Shown here: positions 35,813 through 44,673 of the stretch, one piece after another
Layout of the letters: each line of letters starts with the position of its first letter
Position numbering within the stretch: position 1 is the stretch's first letter
Origin: Bacteroidetes bacterium B1(2017)
GTDB taxonomy: Bacteria > Bacteroidota > Bacteroidia > UKL13-3
DNA length: 64,000 nt
NCBI GenBank assembly: GCA_002256395.1
Contig: NKJG01000001.1
Coordinates: 124,001-188,000, forward strand
Reading direction: 5' to 3'
Program-made: the position numbers and the translations under genes
The notes under the pieces: model-generated
The model's database searches: none
What the model saw: only the letters and a program-made list of their open reading frames with translations
Told to the model about the DNA's origin: nothing

Positions 35813-37143
35813 TATTTCCTCCTTTTAATTATTCCTAAAATCTTATCTTTAAACTCAGCCCAACCCAAAATAAACACGTTTGAAAACCTAATTCCCATGT
35901 GTTTTTTCAATTGAACATATCCATAAAACATACCTGCTATAAAGGTTGCGGTACTAACAAAGGCAACCGACTGGAGGTTTCCAAAAACATAAATACCTAA
36001 ATAATCACCGGCTATGTTTACTGCCAACATGATCATTACCTTATAAAAATTTAAATTGGGTTTGTTAATGGTATCCAGCATTACCCCAGAGAATTTATCT
36101 AAAGGTAATATGGCCATATAACTGGCAAAGAACCTTAACAATATAGCCGATTCGGAATAGCCTTCACCTCCAATGATCAATACAATCCAATCGGCAAAAA
36201 TGAAACTACCAATAGAAATAGGTAATAAAAGAAAAAATACTAAGCCAGCTTTTCGTTCAAATTCGTATCGAAGTGCTTCAAAGTTTTTCTCGGCGTATAA
36301 ACGCGCAAATTGAGGCAAGGCGGTAACGGCAAAACTTCTTAAGGGCATTTCTATTATTTCTAGAATTCGGGAAGGAACATTATATAATGCAACACCCGCA
36401 CTTCCAAGAAAGGAACCACCAATAATAAAACTATCTGAGCTTCTTAATAGGTTGGCTCCAATTAATGTGCCCATGCTAAATTTACCAAAATGAAATACCT
36501 CTGAGAGCATTTTTTTAGTAAACTTAAAAAGATGTTGAATGCCACTCCAACCCATAAATAATGCCAACAAGCTCACACCTAAATGCGAAATGGCAAGACT
36601 TGTTAACACCGAATAAATTGAATTTTCGGGTTTAATATAGAACCATATAAAGCCAATAAACACTAATTGGTTCAGAATTCTAATAGAACTCATACTAACA
36701 ATTTTTAACTTGGCATTTAAAAACCAAGTTGCATAATTATTAGGAGCCGAAACGATGGCAATAACAATAAACCATTTAAAGAAAAAGAGGTATTCGGTAA
36801 AGAGGCCAAACGACTTAAAAACAAAATAGAGGATAGTAATTACAACCATGTAAATACCCGTTAGCAAAACCGTAATAAAAACGGTTGACCCAACAACTAA
36901 ATCTTCTTCCTCTGCTGTTTTGCATTGAGCCAAATTGCGAACCAATGCATTCATAACCATTCCAATACGGAGGGTTTCGAAGATACCGTAAATTGCTAGA
37001 AAAATAAGGTATGGTCCGAAGATATCCTTTGGTAAAACTCTTGCTAGGAGGGCAAAAGTTATTACCCCTAATAAGGCTCCTAAACCATTACCTATAAGGG
37101 ATGAAAAACTTTTGCTTTTGAATATCTGAATAAGGGCTTGCAT
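35812..37143 (-). CDS. Wzx-like polysaccharide flippase
   Basis: 443 residues, 12-14 helices, MATE/PST fold. Begins with a short cytoplasmic segment and NGLGALLGVITFALLARVLPKDIFGPYL, typical of Wzx/RfbX proteins; later GLVFFLLLPISIGSFIFADWIVLIIGG. Flips the lipid-linked repeat across the inner membrane. Overlaps the ligase gene by 1 base. Confidence 0.88.
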   Translation of the reverse strand: MQALIQIFKSKSFSSLIGNGLGALLGVITFALLARVLPKDIFGPYLIFLAIYGIFETLRIGMVMNALVRNLAQCKTAEEEDLVVGSTVFITVLLTGIYMVVITILYFVFKSFGLFTEYLFFFKWFIVIAIVSAPNNYATWFLNAKLKIVSMSSIRILNQLVFIGFIWFYIKPENSIYSVLTSLAISHLGVSLLALFMGWSGIQHLFKFTKKMLSEVFHFGKFSMGTLIGANLLRSSDSFIIGGSFLGSAGVALYNVPSRILEIIEMPLRSFAVTALPQFARLYAEKNFEALRYEFERKAGLVFFLLLPISIGSFIFADWIVLIIGGEGYSESAILLRFFASYMAILPLDKFSGVMLDTINKPNLNFYKVMIMLAVNIAGDYLGIYVFGNLQSVAFVSTATFIAGMFYGYVQLKKHMGIRFSNVFILGWAEFKDKILGIIKRRK

Positions 37144-37165
37144 GCATTACTAGGGTAATTAAGCG

Positions 37166-39376
37166 TTAAGCAGTTTCCTCATCCGCATCAACTTCTTCTT
37201 GCTTTAAAGCTGGGCGTGCTTGACTTTTTTTAGCCTTTGGCATAGCACCAACCATATTTTCAAGATCTTCTGGTTCAACATGGTTCAACCAAAGCATAAT
37301 TTTATTTTCTTCTCCTGCAGCTTTTCTAAATAGCTTCATGATATTTTCATCCGCAGCTGTCCAGCTTCTTCTTGCATCCACAACCAATAACGATAAACGT
37401 GAGTTTCTTATTAATTGATTAGGCAATGCATTAATGCTAATAGCTGGAATTTCAACGATGATAAAGTTAAATGAGTTTCTATTTACACGAGAGAATTCAG
37501 GTAATAAATTTTCTTCAGTTTTAGCCGAGAACAAGCGCGATGTAATGTCGTAACGAAGGGTACGGAAACGTCTGTCATCTGTTTCAGCATCTTCCATATT
37601 ATCATCGTTAGAGATGTACAGAACAGAATAATCTAAATTATATAGTTTCTCAGCCAGTTTTTGAGCGGCATATGATTTACCCTCCATTTCTCTTGAACTA
37701 ATTACTGTAATTAAATAGTTGGTTGAGGTTTGTGGATTATTTTCAAGCTCAATTTTTAGGTTTGAAACAGCATAGTCTAACAAGGTATTTTCAATTCTAC
37801 CTATTTGTAAACTATTGGTTGCCGACATTCTATTTGGCAAGGCGCTAAATATTTTCAAGCCTGTCAACTCTTCGGCACGAGCAGTATTTTTGATTGAACT
37901 ATCTAATAATTCTTTGGCAATAAAGTAAACTAATAAGAAGAAGAAAGATGCCAAGAAAGAAAGGATTACTAATAACAATCTTTTTGAAGCCAAAGGCTTG
38001 GTTGGAAAAACTGGGTTATCCATTACCTGAAGGTTATTAGACATTTCGATATTTTGCTGACGTAATTTAGCTAAATGATATCCATGTAAAATCTCTAAAT
38101 ACTGACGCTCTGCAACACTAATCTCACGTTCTAAGCGACTCACCTGCATGTTTAAAGGAGAGAACTCATTGTATTTACGATCAAATTCTTTTCTACGGTC
38201 AATGTATACTTGAAGACGAGCTTCTGAACCATCCATGGCAATAACTTCTTTCAACCAATTTTCCAATACCACATTCATTGGTACAGATTCGATGGTATTA
38301 TTTAAGCTATAGTATTGCAATACCCAAAGGCGAATTTCTTGTTTTAACGCATCCACCTTAGTTGCCAATTTGGCTACCTTTTCTGGTGAGTTACTGTAAA
38401 TTTTAGCTCTTTCATATTCCTCATGAGCAATACCCAACTCCTTACGTAAACGATTTAGTTCGGCATTGTTACGAAGCAAAATTTCACGAGATTCTAATTG
38501 ATCTTCTAAGCGAGCTACTGCTCTTTTAGAAGCTTCATACATCATTAACTCTTTATAGTAATCTGTTTCATTGGTTTCGTTTTCAATAGCTACAGCTTTT
38601 GCTTGCTCGTAGTAATTGATAATTTTATTACGAATACCAAAGTCTTTTAATTTATTTTCAGAGTTATTTAATTCGGCAGCAGCATCTTTTAATCTTGCTT
38701 CAAACCATTTTAATACATTAACTGTTTCAGCACCTTTTAAGGTTTTGTATTTATCAATAAATACTTCGGTAATAAACTTTAAGGTATTTAAACACACGCC
38801 TGGATCATCCGACTTATAGGTTAAATCAATGAAATCGGAACTAGATTTACGAGAGGCTGTAAGGTTTTTACTAATTACACCTAAACTATAATGTCCTTTA
38901 GGATCAGAAAGAAGTTTAACAACGATATTATCTGTAGAAGAGTTTTTGTATTTTGTTATTTTATCAACAGTTGCAGCAAAATTCCCAGGAACAACCATCA
39001 ATGCTCTTTCATCTGTAATGGTATTTTTTAATTCAGCAAAACTCTTTTCGCCCAAAATAAGTGGATCGGGCATTTCTAATAATAAATGTTGAGCCAATAA
39101 CTTTACCGCTACATCTTCCATAGTTTGGCGAGCAGTAACAGTAGCGAGGAGGTTATCAAACGCGTTGTTAATAGAGAAGTAATCGGCCCTTGGCGCGTCT
39201 TCACTTGAGGTAATTCCGTACCCCGAGGCAATACCTGTATAAACGGTAGTTGCCGATTGATACTCCCTAGGTAGTTTACCTGTTAGGAAGTACACTAATA
39301 TGGCGATCAGCACAGGGAAAAGGATCAACCATTTTAGGTTCTTGCTTAATACGCGTAAAAATTGAACAAAACTCAT
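37166..39376 (-). CDS. Wzc/GumC-like co-polymerase with degenerate BY-kinase domain
   Basis: 736 residues. Membrane helices at about 14-32 and 467-488 enclose a large periplasmic coiled-coil domain (Wzz/GNVR type). After the second helix comes a BY-kinase-like P-loop domain that looks impaired: Walker A reads SSREMEGKS (560-568) instead of SSxxPGEGKS, the Walker B Asp is Glu642 (FIIVEIP), and the C-terminal Tyr cluster of true BY-kinases is absent (it ends in acidic residues). Expected to set chain length and couple polymerisation to export, probably without tyrosine-kinase activity. Third family member could be only structural. Confidence 0.87.
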   Translation of the reverse strand: MSFVQFLRVLSKNLKWLILFPVLIAILVYFLTGKLPREYQSATTVYTGIASGYGITSSEDAPRADYFSINNAFDNLLATVTARQTMEDVAVKLLAQHLLLEMPDPLILGEKSFAELKNTITDERALMVVPGNFAATVDKITKYKNSSTDNIVVKLLSDPKGHYSLGVISKNLTASRKSSSDFIDLTYKSDDPGVCLNTLKFITEVFIDKYKTLKGAETVNVLKWFEARLKDAAAELNNSENKLKDFGIRNKIINYYEQAKAVAIENETNETDYYKELMMYEASKRAVARLEDQLESREILLRNNAELNRLRKELGIAHEEYERAKIYSNSPEKVAKLATKVDALKQEIRLWVLQYYSLNNTIESVPMNVVLENWLKEVIAMDGSEARLQVYIDRRKEFDRKYNEFSPLNMQVSRLEREISVAERQYLEILHGYHLAKLRQQNIEMSNNLQVMDNPVFPTKPLASKRLLLVILSFLASFFFLLVYFIAKELLDSSIKNTARAEELTGLKIFSALPNRMSATNSLQIGRIENTLLDYAVSNLKIELENNPQTSTNYLITVISSREMEGKSYAAQKLAEKLYNLDYSVLYISNDDNMEDAETDDRRFRTLRYDITSRLFSAKTEENLLPEFSRVNRNSFNFIIVEIPAISINALPNQLIRNSRLSLLVVDARRSWTAADENIMKLFRKAAGEENKIMLWLNHVEPEDLENMVGAMPKAKKSQARPALKQEEVDADEETA

Positions 39377-39394
39377 TTCTAAATCGTTTAGTTG

Positions 39395-40156
39395 TTAGTT
39401 AGGACTTTTTGGTCTAATCATAATAGTATGCAATGGCACGCCAAGTATGGCTTCAAATTGCTCTAAAGATCCAAGATAAAACCTGAAAGATTCATGATAA
39501 GCAGCTTCAGCATCTGCCAATACATTCTTCTGACGGGAGTATTCTGAAATATGAATAGTACCTTCCTTATATTCTTTTTCGGCTACCTGACAAGCTACAA
39601 GCTGCATCAGATAATCTTCATTTCTTCCTTGATAGAGGCGATCATAGCCAATCATATCGGCATAGAATGCGCCCAACTTGCGCTTTAACTCCATTGCCTC
39701 AGCATCACGCTTATATTTTTGTAGAATCACTTTTTCTTTTTCAGCATTCACTCTTCCTCTATGGCCCATGACATCAAAAACAGACAACTGTATATTAACA
39801 CCTGCTCTATATCCTTCTTTCACCTGAACCAAACCTGCACCTAAAGGTTTTGTAGGGTCGGTATAAGCAAAAAATGGAAGACTACCGAATGAGTAGTTAT
39901 AGAATACGCTAATATTTTGAGCCCACATCCAACGCGTATAACGCTCTGTCCATTGGTTTGAACGCATAGCTGCAAGCTCTTGTTTTAAGGTAGGATTCAC
40001 CGACTTAGCAATCTCGTACATTGAATCTAAGGTTGGCAGCAAGGTAACAATATCAATCTTAGGGTCAAGCAAAACAGAGTCTGGCTGCGCTTTTGCAGAG
40101 GTTGAGAAGAGTATAATTCCCAACATAAAAACTACCAATTGCTTCATGTACTTCAT
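39395..40156 (-). CDS. Half-size TolC-like outer-membrane protein
   Basis: 253 residues with a signal peptide (LFSTSAKAQ). A TolC-type structural repeat: helical stretches ARSNQ-like AAMRSNQWTERYTRWMW, a barrel strand pair (ISVFYNYSFG ... GVNIQLSVFD), a long coiled helix with AEKEKVILQKYKRDAE, then YKEGTIHISEYSRQ, the usual TolC turn. Canonical TolC is about 430 residues with two such repeats; this has about one, so the active form could need more subunits. No Wza-type exporter is seen in the locus. First gene of the leftward operon. Confidence 0.7.
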   Translation of the reverse strand: MKYMKQLVVFMLGIILFSTSAKAQPDSVLLDPKIDIVTLLPTLDSMYEIAKSVNPTLKQELAAMRSNQWTERYTRWMWAQNISVFYNYSFGSLPFFAYTDPTKPLGAGLVQVKEGYRAGVNIQLSVFDVMGHRGRVNAEKEKVILQKYKRDAEAMELKRKLGAFYADMIGYDRLYQGRNEDYLMQLVACQVAEKEYKEGTIHISEYSRQKNVLADAEAAYHESFRFYLGSLEQFEAILGVPLHTIMIRPKSPN

Positions 40157-40324
40157 ATCAAAAAAGGATGTGACTTGAGTTAATTTTTTCTACCAACAAA
40201 GTAAAGCTACATTTATATGTGAATGGGACTCACTTATTAACCCCGTGTTTAAGGGTGTCCAATTTTCTGACAAATAGGTTTTCTCAAACTTTTTTCGGTC
40301 ATTTGGACTAACAAAAATCTATTC

Positions 40325-41521
40325 ATGAAAAACAAGGATATCATAGTTGTGGGTTTGCAACCATACGACAGTTTGATAGGTAGTAATTGCATTAACATTG
40401 CAGATGAGTTTTCTAAAAACAATCGAGTACTTTATGTAAACTATGCATTTGATAGGGCATCTATAAAAAGAGAAAAAGACCTGCCCAATGTTGCCAAACG
40501 AATAGACCTGATGGAAAATAATAAAGAGAACCTTCATCAGGTAAATGAGAACCTTTGGACCTTTTATCCAAACACCTTGTTAGAGAATATTAATTGGATT
40601 CCGTTTACCCCAATTTTTCGAATTGCCAACTTTATCAACAACAAACGCTTTTCTAAAGAAATTCTTAAAGCGGCAAAAAGGCTCGATTTTAAGGAGTATA
40701 TTCTTTTTAACGACAGTGATATGTTTAGGAGCTTTTACCTAAACGAAATGCTTAAACCAGTTTGTAGTATCTATTACACTCGCGACAATATGATGAGCGT
40801 ACCGTATTGGAGAAAACACGGAAAAGTTTTAGAGGCAGAACTAATGTCAAAATCAGATTTAGTGTGTGCAAATTCTACCTACTTAAGAGATCTAGCAAAA
40901 GAAGATAACCCAAATAGTTTTTATGTTGGACAAGGTTGTGATGTAAGTGCATTTGATAGCAGTACCATCAAACAAATACCAGAAGACATAGCCTCCATTC
41001 CGAGCCCAATCATTGGGTATATAGGTGCCTTATATTCTATGCGACTAGATTTACAAATTATTGAATTAGTAGCTAGCTCACATCCAGAATGGAATGTAGT
41101 TTTAATAGGACCCGAAGACGAAGCGTTTACAAATTCAAGTTTACATCAACTTAAAAATGTTCATTTCCTTGGTTTAAAAAACGGTTCAGAATTACCTAGC
41201 TATTTAGCGGCCTTTGATGTGGCTATAAATCCACAAATATTAAATGAAGTAACCATTGGAAATTACCCTAGAAAAATAGATGAATATTTAGCAATGGGAA
41301 AACCTACTGTGGCTACAGAAACAAAGGCTATGAGTATTTTTAAAGACCATACGTATTTAGCAAAAAACAAAGAAGAATACCCTGCCTTAATTGAAAAAGC
41401 ATTAGCCGAAAATTCTACCCAATTAGAAAGTGAAAGAAGTAAATTTGCTCAATCGCATACTTGGGAAAACAGTGTGAAAGCAATATACCAAGCAATAGAA
41501 ACCGTAAAACCTAAGCTTTAA
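40325..41521 (+). CDS. Glycosyltransferase (GT-B, family 4-like)
   Basis: 398 residues. N-terminal IIVVGLQPYDSLIGSNCINIA, middle YYTRDNMMSVPYW, donor domain with PSPIIGYIGALYSMRLD, VVLIGPEDEAF and a C-terminal PRKIDEYLAMGKPTVAT in place of the classical EX7E. Similar to TuaH/WcaI-type transferases of exopolysaccharide loci. First gene of the rightward unit, divergent from the operon at 28699-40156 with a 168-base intergenic region. 3 bases before the acyltransferase. Confidence 0.82.
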   Translation: MKNKDIIVVGLQPYDSLIGSNCINIADEFSKNNRVLYVNYAFDRASIKREKDLPNVAKRIDLMENNKENLHQVNENLWTFYPNTLLENINWIPFTPIFRIANFINNKRFSKEILKAAKRLDFKEYILFNDSDMFRSFYLNEMLKPVCSIYYTRDNMMSVPYWRKHGKVLEAELMSKSDLVCANSTYLRDLAKEDNPNSFYVGQGCDVSAFDSSTIKQIPEDIASIPSPIIGYIGALYSMRLDLQIIELVASSHPEWNVVLIGPEDEAFTNSSLHQLKNVHFLGLKNGSELPSYLAAFDVAINPQILNEVTIGNYPRKIDEYLAMGKPTVATETKAMSIFKDHTYLAKNKEEYPALIEKALAENSTQLESERSKFAQSHTWENSVKAIYQAIETVKPKL

Positions 41522-41524
41522 GTC

Positions 41525-42139
41525 ATGTCAATTATTCAAACAATTAAATCGAACCCAGGTCTTAAAAAATTTGTTCATTGGACACTTATTCCTAGAGGAC
41601 AAGCTAGGCCACGCAAATGGGTAAAATGGTTTGTAAATCCATTCTTTCATAAAGTTGAAAGAGGCAGTAAAATTAATTGGTATACACGCATGGATGTATT
41701 GCCCTTTAATTCATTTGAATTAGGAAAAGGAAGTACTATTGAAGACTTCTCTACTATTAACAATGGAGTTGGTCCAATAAAAATTGGCCAATACTCTAGA
41801 GTTGGAATAAGCAATGTGTTAATAGGACCGGTAACCATTGGCAACCATGTAATTTTAGCTCAAAATATTGTTATGAGTGGTTTGAACCATGGCTATGAAG
41901 ATGTTACTAAACCAATACATGAACAGCCTGTTACAACCTCTCCTATAACCATAGAAGATGATAGTTGGATTGGAGCAAATGTGGTTGTAACTGCTGGTGT
42001 AACAATTGGCAAACACTCTGTAATTGCTGCTGGTGCGGTGGTTACAAAATCTATTCCTCCGTTTAGCATTGCTGTTGGAAACCCGGCTCGAGTTATTAAA
42101 CAATACGACGCGGCGAGTGGCGAATGGAAACGAGTATAG
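41525..42139 (+). CDS. Hexapeptide-repeat acyltransferase (WbbJ/CapG-like)
   Basis: 204 residues, left-handed beta-helix. Repeats of the [LIV]GxxxxI type: IGQYSRVGISNVLIG, IGNHVILAQNIVM, then IEDDSWIGANVVVTAGVTIG and KHSVIAAGAVVTKSIPP. A His after IVMSGLN (NHGYED) is the likely catalytic base. It probably O-acetylates a sugar of the polysaccharide. Cytoplasmic trimer expected. The next gene (channel fusion) starts 50 bases downstream on the same strand, so read-through is likely. Confidence 0.9.
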   Translation: MSIIQTIKSNPGLKKFVHWTLIPRGQARPRKWVKWFVNPFFHKVERGSKINWYTRMDVLPFNSFELGKGSTIEDFSTINNGVGPIKIGQYSRVGISNVLIGPVTIGNHVILAQNIVMSGLNHGYEDVTKPIHEQPVTTSPITIEDDSWIGANVVVTAGVTIGKHSVIAAGAVVTKSIPPFSIAVGNPARVIKQYDAASGEWKRV

Positions 42140-42189
42140 AAAAGACAAACAAAAAATCAAACACCTAAAAGAGACACCTCCTACTATTT

Positions 42190-44628
42190 ATGAAAAAAAT
42201 CTTCCTGATTCTCCCTCTACTACTATTTTGGCTTCAAGGTTTTGGCCAAGATATTGAAAAGAAAAATTGTTACGCTGGCGTATATGTAAACGACATTTCA
42301 AGTGTAGATTCAAAAGATGGTTTTGCCATGATGAATTTTGATATGTGGCTTAAATGGGAAGGTAAAATAGAAGACTTTCCAAAGATTAACATTCAAAACA
42401 TTTATGATGAAACAATTACTGAATTAGAAACGGTACATGATGATGAAACCAATTGGAATCTGAAAAGATTTAATGTAAAAGGGAATATTACCTGCCAATG
42501 GAATGTTCAATATTATCCCTTCGACCATCATAAGTTAAATATAAACATTATGATTGACGACGCCAGCTATGAGTTTTGGGAACTCAAGCCTGCTATGTCG
42601 AACAGTGGCTTAAGCAATGTTAATACCGTAACAGATTGGGAAGTTTATCCAACCCTAATGGTAAATTATGATACCGTAAGAAATAAGCATGTTACTTTAG
42701 ACCAATCGAGGGAGATACCTAAAAAAGAAATGGTTGTTTTTTATGTTGAAATTAAACGCCCACTATTACCTCAATTTACCAAAATTATTGGCCCACTTAT
42801 TCTTATCACCCTAATTGGTTTATTGGCTTTAGCCATACCTATTAACGAGCTCGAAGTTAGAACGGCATTCGCCTTTACAGCTTTACTTTCTATTGTTGCC
42901 TACCAATTTACTACTAGCAATTCAACTCCAGATGTATCTTACTTAACCATTATGGATTATGTATTTATTTTTGGATATCTATTTGTTGGTACAACCTTAA
43001 TTGTGGTCTGGTGGTGCTCATTGGTTCCAGAAGAAAAAGGCACTTATATAAGCGCACTTACTTTTAAAATTTTTATCCCAGCTTATCTTCTATTAAATGG
43101 ATTAATTATTGCCACAAAATATGCAGAATCTGTAACAGGTATTGAAGAAAAACAAACCACTTTTGTAAGCTCAAGAGAGGTAAAATATGTCGACACTTTG
43201 CACATGTACAACTTCAGAAAAAGGACCTTGAGTAATCTAAATTATTTTTGGAAACCTGGCTTGCAAGAATCAAAAGGAGAAAACAATATCAACTTCATTG
43301 TTACTGAATTTCCAAGTTTTAAAAACAACATGGTACATGTGTTAAGCGATGGCAAAATGGAAGTGTATTGGAATATTTATAATAACCTTCAATGGAGCGA
43401 TGGCAATAAATTAAGTACCGATGATATTGAATTTGGCTTTGAAATAGAACCAGATACGATGGTTAGTTCAATTACAACATTACGTCGTGACCTTATTAAA
43501 ATAACCTACAAAGAGCGTGTATTTCAGCCGCAGCAAAGAAATCTTCCTATTTACCCAAAACATTATTTTAGAGGAATACTTAAAGAATATGGTCGCGACT
43601 CTGTAATTAGTTTCAGCAAAAATTTTCCATCACCTGGTTATGGCCCCTATTATGTGGTAAGCAAAACCGATGAACAGGTGCATTTTAGAGTGAACCCATT
43701 TTGCCCAAAAAACACAAGCGAGTTTAAACACATCATCATTGATATTGTGCCCTACGATACCAATTTAATAAACGAAGGAAAGGCCGATCTTTTTATTAAA
43801 AACGCCATTTTACCAAACTATTTCCTGAGTCATTTAAACGATGCAAAATATGTTTATGAAAATAAAATTAGTGATTCAAAAGACAATATTGTTTTGGTAA
43901 ATAGTTTTGATATTAGCAACGGAAATCAAGCTGCTATTAGCAATGCTATTAGTAAGTTTTTTAACAGAAAAGAATTTGTCGGTCAATTCTTTGGATCACC
44001 CTTACTGTCTGAACCAGCCTATTGGCCGGTGGCTAAAAATACCAAGTTTTACGATAGCACCTGCATGCATTGCGATGAATTTAATAAAGACCAAATTTTA
44101 AACCTATTAAGTTCTAATCAGTTTACGTTTACGAACAATCAATTAGTAGACAAAAACAAAAAACAGGTAGAGATTACCTTCTTTGAACTCGACAAAAACA
44201 GGATTCCAAAAAACCTTGGAAGAATGTATACCTATGTGGAAGAAAAATTAAGGTCATTAGGAATTCTCGTTCATGTAAAAACTATCCTATTTCCTGAAGC
44301 GAGGTTTAAAGCTGTAGCTAATGAACCTGGGATTAGTTTGTTTTTAGAATATGCCATGAATGAGGAGGTATTGACAGACTGGACCCTTCACTTAAAATAC
44401 AAAGACAAATTAATGAATACCTATTTTAAGCGTTTTGATAGGGAGGTAATTGCCGATTTAAGAGGATTATTAGGAAGAAGAATGATTAACTACCAAACCA
44501 CTCAAACCCATGTGTTTGTGCCAATTTGTTCGTTAAAGCCAAGAGATACTTATAGAAAATCCATAGCTAAAAAACTAATCTTACCGTATTGTACCATTGA
44601 AGACCTTCATAAATATACCAATTATTAA
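42190..44628 (+). CDS. Pentameric ligand-gated ion channel fused to a family-5 solute-binding domain
   Basis: 812 residues in one open frame. Signal peptide (1-20, GFGQ|D). Residues 21-195: channel-type beta-sandwich ligand domain with the Pro-loop YYPFDHHKLNI (108-118). Four membrane helices: M1 197-218, M2 221-243, M3 253-278, M4 290-311, with ELIC-like words (M2 ending IVAYQFTTSN, then PDVSYLTIMD) and a very short M3-M4 loop. From about 340: SBP_bac_5-like landmarks in order, WSDGNKLSTDDIEFGF (402-417), SPGYGPYYVV (481-490), FFNRKEF, YVEEKLRSLGILVHV (682-696), VFVPIC. Channel termini are both periplasmic, so the added domain is placed to bind solutes. No ABC permease is adjacent. Ligand and ion unknown. 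Confidence 0.85.
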   Translation: MKKIFLILPLLLFWLQGFGQDIEKKNCYAGVYVNDISSVDSKDGFAMMNFDMWLKWEGKIEDFPKINIQNIYDETITELETVHDDETNWNLKRFNVKGNITCQWNVQYYPFDHHKLNINIMIDDASYEFWELKPAMSNSGLSNVNTVTDWEVYPTLMVNYDTVRNKHVTLDQSREIPKKEMVVFYVEIKRPLLPQFTKIIGPLILITLIGLLALAIPINELEVRTAFAFTALLSIVAYQFTTSNSTPDVSYLTIMDYVFIFGYLFVGTTLIVVWWCSLVPEEKGTYISALTFKIFIPAYLLLNGLIIATKYAESVTGIEEKQTTFVSSREVKYVDTLHMYNFRKRTLSNLNYFWKPGLQESKGENNINFIVTEFPSFKNNMVHVLSDGKMEVYWNIYNNLQWSDGNKLSTDDIEFGFEIEPDTMVSSITTLRRDLIKITYKERVFQPQQRNLPIYPKHYFRGILKEYGRDSVISFSKNFPSPGYGPYYVVSKTDEQVHFRVNPFCPKNTSEFKHIIIDIVPYDTNLINEGKADLFIKNAILPNYFLSHLNDAKYVYENKISDSKDNIVLVNSFDISNGNQAAISNAISKFFNRKEFVGQFFGSPLLSEPAYWPVAKNTKFYDSTCMHCDEFNKDQILNLLSSNQFTFTNNQLVDKNKKQVEITFFELDKNRIPKNLGRMYTYVEEKLRSLGILVHVKTILFPEARFKAVANEPGISLFLEYAMNEEVLTDWTLHLKYKDKLMNTYFKRFDREVIADLRGLLGRRMINYQTTQTHVFVPICSLKPRDTYRKSIAKKLILPYCTIEDLHKYTNY

Positions 44629-44637
44629 GTAGCTTTT

Positions 44638-44668
44638 TTTGACAGCTTCAAAGCGTTTCCTATCTTTG
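44638..44668 (+). promoter_or_regulatory. Consensus promoter, probably leaderless
   Basis: TTTG (44638-44641), a 19-base spacer, TATCTTTG (44661-44668). The ATG of the MORN-VWA gene begins 5 bases after the box, so transcription should start at or next to the start codon. Confidence 0.75.
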
Positions 44669-44673
44669 ACCCA

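Noticed and set aside
39395..40156. Frameshifted remnant of a full TolC gene
   Set aside because: It has an intact signal peptide and stop, and the next operon gene begins 18 bases away, leaving no room for a missing half.
40157..40324. Riboswitch or JUMPstart-like leader between the divergent polysaccharide units
   Set aside because: Only a 4-bp ACCC/GGGT hairpin and imperfect TAnnTTTG boxes are present; no known leader motif is recognisable.
42190..44628. Two separate genes joined by a sequencing error
   Set aside because: The frame is open throughout, M4 and the linker keep normal codon use, and no start codon with a signal peptide precedes the binding domain.
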